Assembly: GCF_002159835.1 (NCBI RefSeq)
Contig: NZ_NFJL01000026.1
Span: 1-52,090 of the forward strand
Origin: Blautia sp. An249
Lineage (GTDB): Bacteria > Bacillota > Clostridia > Lachnospirales > Lachnospiraceae
Reading direction: 5' to 3'
Length of the DNA: 52,090 bases
Below the pieces are notes generated by a model. That model was given only the letters and a program-made list of their open reading frames with translations, was not told where the DNA came from and searched no databases. Position numbers and translations under genes: made by a program. Shown piece after piece: positions 41,016 to 48,699 of the stretch. How positions within the stretch are numbered: the stretch's first letter is position 1; every line of letters starts with the position of its first letter.

Positions 41016-41873
41016 TTATTTTCCTCCTTTGATGTTGCAGAGCATTATATCCTCTATTGCAGGTCGTTCAAAAATGCTGTCTGGCAGGATTTTTCGGGCT
41101 TCATCAACATTCTTTGTAATTGCGGTAAAACCATATGTCGTTTTATCTATAGCCATAAACATCTTTTCACTATTTGAATCCAGTTTCATCAGATCACCTT
41201 TCACAATCCGATACCCGTCCAGCAAAGTGTCTTTTTCTTCTTGAAAAACAATTCGCCCCCCATCGATCATTACCAGCATATCAGCTATTTTATCCAGGTC
41301 AGACGTTATATGAGTGGAAAAGAATACACCTCGTCCGCCCCTCTCCATGAACTCTTTCAAAATATCGAGCAATTGACTTCTAATAAGGGGATCAAGCCCA
41401 CTAGTCGGCTCATCCATGATTAATAATTCTGCCTCATGCGAAAGTGCAAGCGCCAAGGCGTATTTCATTCGCATACCTTTGGATAAGGTGCTGATTTTCT
41501 GTTTCGGATTAAGTGAAAAGCGGTCAAGATATGCCCTATATTCGTTTTCATTCCATGACTGATAGGCAGAAGCTATAATACCTTTCATTTCTGACAAACT
41601 TAATTCATCATAAAATCCTCCTTCATCAAGAACAATTCCTATTCTTTCTTTAATTGCTTTCTCATTAGTAGCCATGTCCATCCCAAATACACGGATATCA
41701 CCAGACTCTATCGGTGTTAATCCTAAAATAGACCGTAATGTGGTGGTTTTCCCTGCTCCATTTATACCGATAAAGCCTGTTATGCACCCCTCCGGCAGAG
41801 AAAATGAAATGTCCTTCAATGAAAAATCTTGATAAGTTTTATTCAGTCCTTTTACTTCTAAAATGTTTTCCAC
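41016..41873 (-). CDS. ABC transporter ATPase, YtrB-like
   Basis: 285 aa. Walker A GINGAGKTTT (about 38-47), Q loop IGIVLDEGGFYDELSL, signature LSKGMRMKYALALAL, Walker B LLIMDEPTSGLDP, H loop FFSTHITSD. The signature LSKGM in place of LSGGQ is usual in YtrB/EcsA-like exporters. It follows the GntR repressor by 2 nt; expression is probably relieved when the regulator binds a cell-wall antibiotic or stress ligand, as for the Bacillus ytr operon. Confidence 0.93.
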   Translation of the reverse strand: MENILEVKGLNKTYQDFSLKDISFSLPEGCITGFIGINGAGKTTTLRSILGLTPIESGDIRVFGMDMATNEKAIKERIGIVLDEGGFYDELSLSEMKGIIASAYQSWNENEYRAYLDRFSLNPKQKISTLSKGMRMKYALALALSHEAELLIMDEPTSGLDPLIRSQLLDILKEFMERGGRGVFFSTHITSDLDKIADMLVMIDGGRIVFQEEKDTLLDGYRIVKGDLMKLDSNSEKMFMAIDKTTYGFTAITKNVDEARKILPDSIFERPAIEDIMLCNIKGGK

Positions 41874-41875
41874 GC

Positions 41876-42250
41876 CTACTCCTCCTCAAATAAAATATTC
41901 ATCATATCATTTAATTCTTGCTGCGTAATCCCGAGTGCTTTTGCAGTCTGTATCATATCCAGCATTTTTTGTTCTACAAGTCTACGTTTAGAATCTCTTA
42001 ATAACTCAACATTACCTGCAGAAACAATTGTTCCAATACCTACTTGTCGATTTACAAACCCATCTTTTTCTAAGTCGTCATAAACTCTTCGGATTGTTAA
42101 AACACTCACCTTCAAATCATTCGCAAGCGAGCGGATTGACGGCAAGGTTTCCCCTTCGGATAAATCACCTTTTAGTATTGCATCAATTATCTGGTCCTCT
42201 ATCTGTTTATATAGAGGCATATCTGACGTATTTGAAATGACTATTTTCAT
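41876..42250 (-). CDS. GntR-family repressor, YtrA-like, first in operon
   Basis: 124 aa. N-terminal GntR HTH (PLYKQIEDQIIDAILKGDLSEGETLPSIRSLANDLKVSVLTIRRVYDDLEKDGFVNRQVGIGTIVSAG) and a short helical dimerisation tail (residues 80-124). First gene of the operon to 39066. Its promoter contains three 9-bp GTGTATANT repeats over the -10 and spacer, so autorepression is expected. Confidence 0.92.
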   Translation of the reverse strand: MKIVISNTSDMPLYKQIEDQIIDAILKGDLSEGETLPSIRSLANDLKVSVLTIRRVYDDLEKDGFVNRQVGIGTIVSAGNVELLRDSKRRLVEQKMLDMIQTAKALGITQQELNDMMNILFEEE

Positions 42251-42277
42251 ATCTTCTTCCTTTTAATGTGATGTTTT

Positions 42278-42315
42278 TATATACACACTATACACATTAT
42301 ACACTTCATTGTCAA
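42278..42315 (-). promoter_or_regulatory. GntR operon promoter with triple 9-bp operator
   Basis: On the minus strand TTGACA (42315-42310), 17-nt spacer, TATAGT (42292-42287). Three tandem 9-mers GTGTATAAT, GTGTATAGT and GTGTATATA (42304-42278) cover the spacer and -10 box. Confidence 0.75.
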
Positions 42316-42557
42316 TAGATTTCTTACTTTTCGTTTCAAAGATAGGGTACAGAACAATTTTCTACCAAAGATTTACAAAACCGACAAGGATTTTTAGAAC
42401 AGAAACGTAGTCCATAGTATCAAATATCGCCCGGCAGAACTTAAGCCAACCGGACGATGACAGATTGTGATATGAAATTTACTTAACACTGATTTGTTAT
42501 TTTCCCAGTACAACATACTTCTCAACAGTGAAAATATCCTCGTATGTTCTTGTCTCC
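42316..42557. other. Intergenic stretch without a recognised feature
   Basis: No gene, repeat or clear terminator seen between the GntR promoter and the permease fossil. Confidence 0.5.
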
Positions 42558-42845
42558 CTATCCTGCTACGACATCCGCCTTTTTTAAACGATGCGCTGCC
42601 AATAGGATGAACAATACAATGTATACAATCACCATCAGGACTAACGAAACCATACTGTCAACCGGCAGCGTCTCATCCTGCGATGACAGCCCCAGGATGA
42701 TCTGGGAATACGGGAACATACTGCTAAATCCTAAAATATGGCAACCTAATCCCGCAATACTCAGGCAGACAGCCATTCCCACCGGGACTGCAAAACTCCG
42801 TATTCTCATAGAAAGGTAAAGCTGTACCGCCCCACACTTAGAGCG
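42558..42845 (-). pseudogene. 3' remnant of a lantibiotic-immunity ABC-2 permease
   Basis: About 94 codons in frame: QLYLSMRIRSFAVPVGMAV, HILGFSSMFPYSQIILGLSS, SMVSLVLMVIVYIVLFILL, then HRLKKADVVAG and stop at 42558. This is the last part of a MutG/SpaG-like permease. There is no start codon in a plausible position, and the N-terminal half is missing. The break lies at about 42815-42858, where plus-strand kinase codons begin. Confidence 0.75.
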
Positions 42846-42858
42846 GAAAACCACCCCA

Positions 42859-42996
42859 TGCGATGAAAATCTACGTCTGCGCCATGGTCTTGGTGTACTG
42901 CTGGTACGCCAGATCACAGAAGCACATCACGGGACAATGACAATGCAGAGTATGGAAGGAAACGGTTTCAAAACAACTTTATCATTCTCAGCATAG
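42859..42996 (+). pseudogene. 3' remnant of a sensor histidine kinase
   Basis: Plus-strand codons CDENLRLRHGLGVLLVRQIT, EAHHGTMTMQSMEGNGFKTT, LSFSA then TAG (42994-42996) form the G2 box and last strands of a HATPase_c domain. It resembles the end of the kinase at 25336-26709 (EHGLGLKIVRQIVKAHNGT). No upstream kinase sequence remains. Confidence 0.8.
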
Positions 42997-43110
42997 TAAC
43001 AGGAATCCTTTGACGGTTCTTCGTCGCTGGATTCCTGTTTTTCTCTGGAGTTATAAATCCGCAACCGCTCTCTATCCCTCCCGTACTTCTAAACAGCTTC
43101 TCTCCTGCTT
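42921..43110. repeat. Direct repeat copy 1 (about 190 bp)
   Basis: Matches 48510-48699 at a constant offset of 5,589 bp with only scattered substitutions and no indel. Covers the kinase scar end, a terminator and the last codons of an ABC ATPase. Confidence 0.85.
42998..43042 (+). terminator. Terminator of the lost kinase, copy 1
   Basis: AACAGGAATCC (42998-43008) pairs with GGATTCCTGTT, followed by a T run to 43042. Identical arrangement at 48587-48631. Confidence 0.65.
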
Positions 43111-43116
43111 TTTAGT
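43072..43116 (-). pseudogene. Last codons of a deleted ABC ATPase gene
   Basis: Minus-strand codons KTKKQERSCLEVREG then TAG (43074-43072) match the C-terminus of the intact ATPase at 48661-49323 (KQERSCLEVREG). The rest of this ATPase gene is missing from the first unit. Confidence 0.8.
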
Positions 43117-43154
43117 TTTCCTGTATTCTTCCTGCCATAGCTTTAAGTCCTCTC

Positions 43155-44588
43155 CTAACTCATTTCACTCAGTATGCTTTTTGGATTCTTCCGGAAAACC
43201 AGGATGCTGGCAGCCGCTGTTGAAAGAATAATAAGTGCGCCAATCCCCAAGCCGTCCACAAGAAGCATATTCTTTGTGACCTCTGCCTGTACACCGGTAA
43301 TCATCCGTTCAGTGTCTTTATATTCGGTCGCTACCTGGCCGGCAACAGCGTCCTTCTCCAGCTGTGCCTGCTCTTCCTGCTGCCCCACGAGATAGGTGGC
43401 TGCCTCCTGAGCTGTGGCCGGCGCCACGGCAAAGGAAATACCCACTGCAATCACGCCAATGATGAGTGCCTCTGTGATTATCTGAAATAGGATTTTGGAT
43501 TTTGAGACACCCAATGAAAGCAGTACCCCCATCTCATTATTACGGTTGCGAATCCAAAACAGGAAAATCAGAAACAGGATGATAAAGCTGCCACCTGCTA
43601 CGATCAACAGCATGATTTCGCTGATATTCTTCAAGTCATTAAAGTTCCCGGCCATGGTGTTGAGATTTCCGTTGTTATCAATCAGGTCATACAATTCCCA
43701 GTCCAGATCGAGCTCCATGATCCTTTTTTTGACATCCTCATAATCGTCTACATCGCCCACCTTGAAACAGGCCCGTTCAAAAAGAGGCGTATCCTGCTCT
43801 GCCTTTTCCGGAAAATGCAAATCTGTGAAAATCACATTTTCCGAGCGGTAGGTATCACCGGACATATAGGGCGTCATCTTTTCCTTCACCTGATAAATTC
43901 CGATAATTCCCGCCTCTGATACAGGTTCTTCCTCCTCAATGGGATGAAAGGTCATGGTATCTCCTACTTTCAGCCCGTTCTTCCTGGCAAGTTCCTCAGA
44001 AATTACACATACATCTTTGTCGTCCGCAGCGACCATACGGCCTTCTATGATACTCACATTTCCGCTCAATACGTTGGCGTCCAGTTTCATATCCAGATTG
44101 CCAATCAGGGCAACACCGCCAAAGTCATAGGTCTGGTCTGCTTCGGGGTCTTCAATGCGCTCAAAGCCGCTGCCTTTTACACGGGTAGGGGCTGTGGTAA
44201 TATTATAATCTGAAATGCCGTCCACACTGGCAACCGTTTCAATATCCTCTGTTTTGATACAGTGGAAAACATTGTCCGTCCATGTCCTCCACATGGGCTG
44301 CCCCTCAATCATTTCTTTCTTTTGGTGATATCCTTCCAGACTCCCGTCCTTATCTCCTATTTTTTGAGAAAGTTTTTCCACACGCTTGCTCTCATTTTCC
44401 ACGTTCTTCGTCATTAAGAATCCTGCGCCGATGGCCTGCCTGGTATTGTCTTTGAGAGCGATGCTGGCGTTTCGGCTGGCCATTCCGGATAAGAAGAGCA
44501 CACTGATAATACTAATGACCAGTAAAAGCAGCAAGCTTCTGACAGGCTTTCGGACAACGGAACGCCAAGCTCTCTGAAGTAAATTCAT
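43155..44588 (-). CDS. MacB-like FtsX permease B, unit 1
   Basis: 477 aa from ATG 44588 (GGAGGGATG upstream). TM at about 15-37 (SLLLLLVISIISVLFLSGM), a roughly 290-residue extracytoplasmic domain (MacB periplasmic core type: GDTMTFHPIEEEEPVSEAGIIGIYQV; YMSGDTYRSENVIFTDLHFP), then FtsX helices (IMLLIVAGGSFIILFLIFLFWIRNRNNEMGVLLSLG; IITEALIIGVIAVGISFAVAPATA; LVDGLGIGALIILSTAAASILVF). Paralogue of 49336-50781. Ends before the ATPase scar, so it lacks its own ATPase and may share the one at 48661. Confidence 0.9.
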   Translation of the reverse strand: MNLLQRAWRSVVRKPVRSLLLLLVISIISVLFLSGMASRNASIALKDNTRQAIGAGFLMTKNVENESKRVEKLSQKIGDKDGSLEGYHQKKEMIEGQPMWRTWTDNVFHCIKTEDIETVASVDGISDYNITTAPTRVKGSGFERIEDPEADQTYDFGGVALIGNLDMKLDANVLSGNVSIIEGRMVAADDKDVCVISEELARKNGLKVGDTMTFHPIEEEEPVSEAGIIGIYQVKEKMTPYMSGDTYRSENVIFTDLHFPEKAEQDTPLFERACFKVGDVDDYEDVKKRIMELDLDWELYDLIDNNGNLNTMAGNFNDLKNISEIMLLIVAGGSFIILFLIFLFWIRNRNNEMGVLLSLGVSKSKILFQIITEALIIGVIAVGISFAVAPATAQEAATYLVGQQEEQAQLEKDAVAGQVATEYKDTERMITGVQAEVTKNMLLVDGLGIGALIILSTAAASILVFRKNPKSILSEMS

Positions 44589-44592
44589 GGTT

Positions 44593-45813
44593 TCATCCCT
44601 CCATTCTTGAAAGCGTCTCACGAGGATTTGTTCTTAGGATGGGAAGGACCGACAAAAATACGGACAGCAACACAACAGCCCCACCTATGGCAAGCAGTAA
44701 TGCCATATCCTCTGCCTGCAGCGATATTTGCAGTTCCATCTGAGCGGTATTGGAAGAAATCAGTACGCTTTGTAACCATCCTGCCGTATAGGTTCCCAAA
44801 CCGCAGGCCGCCATGGCCGCCATCAGGAAAAGAACTGCGGATTCCAGCATCGCCTGCAAAAAGATTTTTATCTTTTTTTCTCCCATACTGATGAAAACTG
44901 CCATTTCTTTCTGTCTTGTCCTTGTCCACATACAAAGCAACAGGGATATGACCGCTGTCCCGGTGATAAAGGTAAGGAGAAGCATAAGCTCCACGACCCT
45001 TGTAGTCTGCTCCAGAGGGGCTTTCATCTGGCGGTAGAGCGCGTCTGAACTCTCAACGCTCACTTTACTCCCCAGCAGAGTTTGTAAATCACCACTTAAA
45101 CGTTGCAGATATTCCGGTGCATCCGTATAAACAGCCGCCTTGTAAAAATCGTTCTCACCAAACAATCCGATGTAGGCCGTATTATCAATAAAAATCTGGT
45201 TTTCAATGCGGCGTACTGCCAAGATGTCGTCACCTTGCTTTCGCTCATTCCCAGCCCGGTAAAGTCCTATGATTTTCAAAGTTGCGGATTTCCCGTCTTT
45301 AATTTCCACCCCGACCTCATCACCAATAGCAAGCCCGTTCTTTTCCGCAAAATCAGCATGGACAACGGCACTGTTTTTGGTGTCTGCAGTCAGGAAATCA
45401 CCCTGCGTCAGTTTGTACGGGCGATCCACAAATGGGCTGTCATATGCCAGCTCGTCATATGAGGACAGTTTCACCATCCAATTTGCGTCATCCGCTGAGC
45501 CGCTGCCTGTGATCGGAACCGCATTGCTTAAAAAAGCCGGATTTTCCCCTGAGCGGTTGACAGACGTTACATGGCGCAGGTTTTGTATTTTTTCCAGATT
45601 CTGCATGGTAATCCGCGTGCCTGTGCTTGCCACCTCGCAGACCACCTTTGATTTTGTCTTTTCCTGCATATCGGCTTTTGTGTCCTCCGCGGCGCGCAGA
45701 ATCATATTGGTGCTTAGAATCATCGTATTGACAAACAGAAAGATCAGCAACAGGAGCATTGATTTCCCCCGTTTCCGCCACAGGTATAAAAAAGCCCGTT
45801 GATAAAATGCCAT
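44593..45813 (-). CDS. MacB-like FtsX permease A, unit 1
   Basis: 406 aa. TM at about 18-40 (SMLLLLIFLFVNTMILSTNMIL), an extracytoplasmic domain of about 220 residues, and three FtsX helices (VVELMLLLTFITGTAVISLLLCMWTRTRQKEMAVFISMG; AMLESAVLFLMAAMAACGLG; LLLAIGGAVVLLSVFLSVLPIL) in the usual arrangement. It ends 4 nt before permease B. Paralogue of 50785-52005. It presumably forms a heterodimer with permease B; by family such complexes extrude peptides or remodel the envelope. Confidence 0.9.
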   Translation of the reverse strand: MAFYQRAFLYLWRKRGKSMLLLLIFLFVNTMILSTNMILRAAEDTKADMQEKTKSKVVCEVASTGTRITMQNLEKIQNLRHVTSVNRSGENPAFLSNAVPITGSGSADDANWMVKLSSYDELAYDSPFVDRPYKLTQGDFLTADTKNSAVVHADFAEKNGLAIGDEVGVEIKDGKSATLKIIGLYRAGNERKQGDDILAVRRIENQIFIDNTAYIGLFGENDFYKAAVYTDAPEYLQRLSGDLQTLLGSKVSVESSDALYRQMKAPLEQTTRVVELMLLLTFITGTAVISLLLCMWTRTRQKEMAVFISMGEKKIKIFLQAMLESAVLFLMAAMAACGLGTYTAGWLQSVLISSNTAQMELQISLQAEDMALLLAIGGAVVLLSVFLSVLPILRTNPRETLSRMEG

Positions 45814-45831
45814 AGCGCACCCCCGCCAATC

Positions 45832-46323
45832 TTAATATCTGCCAGGCATCTTGTCTTTGTTGTAGATTTGTGAAATAAGCACCTTATCCGCCTGTACTTC
45901 ACCAGAGGATAATTCCTCTCCAAAGACAATAATCTCTGTCAGCTTCTGTACATCCCCGGAGCCGGCATCCTGATACTCAGGGGCTTTTTCCCGGGAAGCA
46001 TCGATCTTGACAATCTGAAACTCACAATCCGTATCATAGGTGACCTTTGTGGTATTGCTCGCTCCCTCGGAACCCGGAGCCGGCATGATGGCAATCGCCC
46101 CGCCATCGTCAGCAGTTTCCTCCTGTATCGCCAAAACAGAGAACTCGCCGTCTGCATAGTCGATAACCATACCGGTCAAAACAGCGCCCTCATATACCTC
46201 CTCGTTCATCTCAGATCCGCCTTCCGCTCCTAAAGGAGCTTCCGCCTTGCTGCCGCAGCCTGTCATCAGAGATATGGCACTTACGCCTGCCAACAGTAAG
46301 GTAATTCCTTTTGAGTGTTTCAT
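45832..46323 (-). CDS. Lipoprotein of the MacB-like unit 1
   Basis: 163 aa from ATG 46323. Lipoprotein signal GITLLLAGVSAISLMTGCGSKAE, then an outer domain (VLTGMVIDYADGEFSVLAIQE, KVTYDTDCEFQIVKIDA, IIVFGEELSSGEVQADKVLISQIYN). First gene of the minus-strand operon with permeases A and B. The copy from unit 2 enters the window at 52022-52090 (VYGETQENGEIRATKVYITRYE). Likely an adaptor or substrate-binding partner of the transporter, which is inference. Confidence 0.82.
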   Translation of the reverse strand: MKHSKGITLLLAGVSAISLMTGCGSKAEAPLGAEGGSEMNEEVYEGAVLTGMVIDYADGEFSVLAIQEETADDGGAIAIMPAPGSEGASNTTKVTYDTDCEFQIVKIDASREKAPEYQDAGSGDVQKLTEIIVFGEELSSGEVQADKVLISQIYNKDKMPGRY

Positions 46324-46385
46324 TTGCAATTCCGTTTTCCTCCTTTCTTCGTTTGCCTGCCCTCTCATGCTACAGAAAAGCCCCA

Positions 46386-46459
46386 CTAAAAGTCCTCAAA
46401 ATGGCGGCCCATTTTCCACAATTTTTTACAGGACTTTTAGAGGTTTCGTATGCTATAAT
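46386..46459. promoter_or_regulatory. Divergent promoter region with mirrored operator copies
   Basis: CTAAAAGTCCT (46386-46396) and AGGACTTTTAG (46430-46440) form a perfect 11-bp inverted repeat. Each lies in a longer box TTTT-(1-2 nt)-AGGACTTTTAG-N-GG, read toward its own operon. The right box contains 11-bp-period TTTTACAGGAC/TTTTAGAGGTT and precedes TATAAT (46454-46459). Confidence 0.6.
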
Positions 46460-46495
46460 CAGATGAAAAAATGAACTCAGAGGGATATGTATATT

Positions 46496-47182
46496 ATGAG
46501 AATCTTACTATTAGAGGATGATTTGACCCTGTGCGATACCATCGAACAGGCTCTTGGAAAAGAAGGTTATTCCGTGGATTGCTGCCATGACGGGGAAACC
46601 GCCATGCTCTATGCCCTCAATACTGATTTAGGTCATGATTTAGCTATTGTAGACCGTATGCTGCCGATCGTTGACGGACTGACGATTATAAAGTCCATGC
46701 GGAGAAAGGGTATCACGATTCCGGTTATTATCATTACAGGAATGGCTGCCTTGGATGACCGGATCGAAGGCCTGGACGGCGGAGCCGACGACTATCTTGT
46801 AAAACCTTTCCACGTTCTGGAACTGCTTGCCAGAGTCCGTGCTTTGACAAGGCGCCCACATGAAATGAAAGAATCCAACTGTCTCACCTATTGTGATTTA
46901 ACCTTTGACCGGATGAACCGGTTGCTGCGCAGGGGGGAGTTGGAGCTGACCCTGACAGGAAAAGAAACAGAACTGCTGTATCATCTGATGAAAACGCCGG
47001 AAACTCTGCTAACCAAGGAGCAGCTCATTGTGAGAGTGTGGGGCGCAAACTCAGAGATTGAGCCGGGAAATGTAGAAAACTATATTTCTTTCCTCCGCAA
47101 ACGGTTAAAAGAACTGCAAAGCCGCTGTGAAATAAAAACGGTTTATGGCACCGGCTATAAATTGGAGCGTTCCCATGCTTAA
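46496..47182 (+). CDS. OmpR-family response regulator of the MacB-like unit
   Basis: 228 aa from ATG 46496 (GAGGG 11 nt upstream; an ATG at 46487 adds 3 residues). Receiver with E7-D8-D9, phospho-acceptor D53 (AIVDRMLPIVDG), IITGMA, and KPFHVLELL; winged helix ending TVYGTGYKLE. The stop overlaps the kinase start by 8 nt. Divergent from the lipoprotein/permease operon, which it probably activates through the box near 46390. Confidence 0.92.
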   Translation: MRILLLEDDLTLCDTIEQALGKEGYSVDCCHDGETAMLYALNTDLGHDLAIVDRMLPIVDGLTIIKSMRRKGITIPVIIITGMAALDDRIEGLDGGADDYLVKPFHVLELLARVRALTRRPHEMKESNCLTYCDLTFDRMNRLLRRGELELTLTGKETELLYHLMKTPETLLTKEQLIVRVWGANSEIEPGNVENYISFLRKRLKELQSRCEIKTVYGTGYKLERSHA

Positions 47183-48476
47183 AAAGTTATCCAGACGATT
47201 ACAGACAATTTTTATAATTGCGATCATGTGCCTCATAACCGCTGTTATAGCGGTTCTATCTTATGGCCAGTATCAGTCCGAGGTTGCGGCAGATAAAAAT
47301 TACTTACAGAAAATGGCCTCCTTTTTCGTCTTGGAATTAGAAACCGAACAGGCTCCGGCAGAACGCATACTTTTGAACTGGGGAAATAATGAGGTGGCTG
47401 CTATTTTGAAGGACTTATATGGTGATGTCCTCTATGAAGACAATGCCGATTTTCCAACAAAAGCCGAAACACTTTCCATTGCGATGAACGAGATGATTCT
47501 GTATGTTCAGACAACCTCGGAGGCTTCCTCCATTATGGAACCCCTAGAACTTACCGGCAGCCAGGGAGAGCGTTATTTCGGAGTGACCTCCACCATCCGC
47601 GCAAAATCAGGACAGATCTACATGCTGGAGATCTTCTATCCAAGAACCTCCATGTGGGAAGTTTTTACAACCCGCATGGCAACCTATATCATGGTATGGC
47701 TGTCTTCCTTTCTGTGCATCTTTCTTTTGAGCCGGTTCCTGTTCAAAAGAGCCTTTGAGCCGACAGAAAAGATTCTGAAAGGGCAGAAAGAGTTTGTCGC
47801 AGCAGCTTCCCATGAACTGAAATCCCCCCTTGCAGTGATCATGACTAGTGCGGAAAAACTTCAGGACACTGTCCCGCAGGACAATCCGCAAATACAGTCC
47901 GGTCTGCAGACGATTGATTCCGAATGTATGCGGATGTCAAGGCTCGTCCGAGATATGCTGCTTCTCGCTTCTTCTGACGCAGATAAATGGACCGTCCAAA
48001 CGGCAGAAATCAATGTGGATACCTTATTGATCTCCCTTTACGAAGCCTATGAGCCGGTATGCATAAAAGAAAAGCTTCACCTGAACTTAGATCTGAATAA
48101 AACCAGTTTTCCAAAGCTAATCACTGACCGTGAAAGGCTATACCAAATTCTGAGTGTTTTTATGGATAATGCCATTTATTATTCTCCACCCGGAGCCTCT
48201 ATCGACATATGTGCCGGCTTATTGCCAAAGGAAATCACAATTTCCATTGTCGATCATGGATGTGGCATTGCTGATAAGGATAAGCCCTACATTTTTGACC
48301 GCTTCTATTGTGCGGATAAATCCCGTTCTGATAAAACACATTTCGGCTTGGGCCTGAGTATTGCATTTGAACTGTCCAAAATGCTGGGCGGAACGGTGGG
48401 CCATACAGATACCGCAGGAGGCGGAGCAACTTTCTATGTAACTTTGCCGCTAAAAAGCCTGCTGGGGTTTGACTGA
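47175..48476 (+). CDS. Sensor histidine kinase of the MacB-like unit
   Basis: 433 aa from ATG 47175 (TTGGAG upstream), overlapping the regulator. TM1 at 10-31, extracytoplasmic sensor at about 32-165, TM2 at 170-190, DHp with H213 (AAASHELKSPLAVI), HATPase_c with N box VFMDNAIYYSP, G1 DHGCGIADKD, F box FDRFYCADKS and G2 HFGLGLSIAFELS. Classic kinase with a roughly 135-residue outer domain. Immediately downstream are the remnants of another kinase and of a permease. Confidence 0.92.
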   Translation: MLKKLSRRLQTIFIIAIMCLITAVIAVLSYGQYQSEVAADKNYLQKMASFFVLELETEQAPAERILLNWGNNEVAAILKDLYGDVLYEDNADFPTKAETLSIAMNEMILYVQTTSEASSIMEPLELTGSQGERYFGVTSTIRAKSGQIYMLEIFYPRTSMWEVFTTRMATYIMVWLSSFLCIFLLSRFLFKRAFEPTEKILKGQKEFVAAASHELKSPLAVIMTSAEKLQDTVPQDNPQIQSGLQTIDSECMRMSRLVRDMLLLASSDADKWTVQTAEINVDTLLISLYEAYEPVCIKEKLHLNLDLNKTSFPKLITDRERLYQILSVFMDNAIYYSPPGASIDICAGLLPKEITISIVDHGCGIADKDKPYIFDRFYCADKSRSDKTHFGLGLSIAFELSKMLGGTVGHTDTAGGGATFYVTLPLKSLLGFD

Positions 48477-48479
48477 AAA

Positions 48480-48585
48480 TTGAACTGCAAAACTCCGTAT
48501 TCGCATAAAAGCACACCACGGGACAATGGCAATACAGAGTACGGAAGGAAACGGTTTCAAAACAACTTTATCATTCTCAGCATAG
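48480..48585. pseudogene. Permease and kinase scars, copy 2
   Basis: 48484-48506 (minus) is MRIRSFAV coding sequence matching 42787-42809 at 22 of 23 positions. 48510-48585 (plus) encodes AHHGTMAIQSTEGNGFKTTLSFSA then TAG (48583-48585), the same kinase end as at 42921-42996. About 87 bp more is deleted between the two scars here than in copy 1. Confidence 0.8.
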
Positions 48586-48699
48586 TAACAGGAATCCTTT
48601 GACGGTTCTTCGTCTCTGGATTCCTGTTTTTCTCCGGAGTTGTAAATCCGCAACCGCTCTCTATCCCTCCCGTACTTCTAAACAGCTTCTCTCCTGCTT
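48510..48699. repeat. Direct repeat copy 2 (about 190 bp)
   Basis: See copy 1 at 42921-43110; constant 5,589-bp offset. Here the ATPase part is the end of the intact gene. Confidence 0.85.
48587..48631 (+). terminator. Terminator, copy 2, now serving the intact kinase
   Basis: AACAGGAATCC...GGATTCCTGTTTTT, same hairpin as 42998-43042. Confidence 0.65.

Noticed and set aside
42544..42819. 91-codon plus-strand frame
   Set aside because: Antisense of the permease remnant, which has clear membrane-helix coding on the minus strand.
45269..45802. 177-codon plus-strand frame in permease A
   Set aside because: Antisense to a conserved FtsX permease; no ribosome site.
48450..48653. Minus-strand 67-codon frame after the kinase
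   Set aside because: It consists of the permease scar (MRIRSFAV), antisense of the kinase scar and terminator sequence; not a gene.
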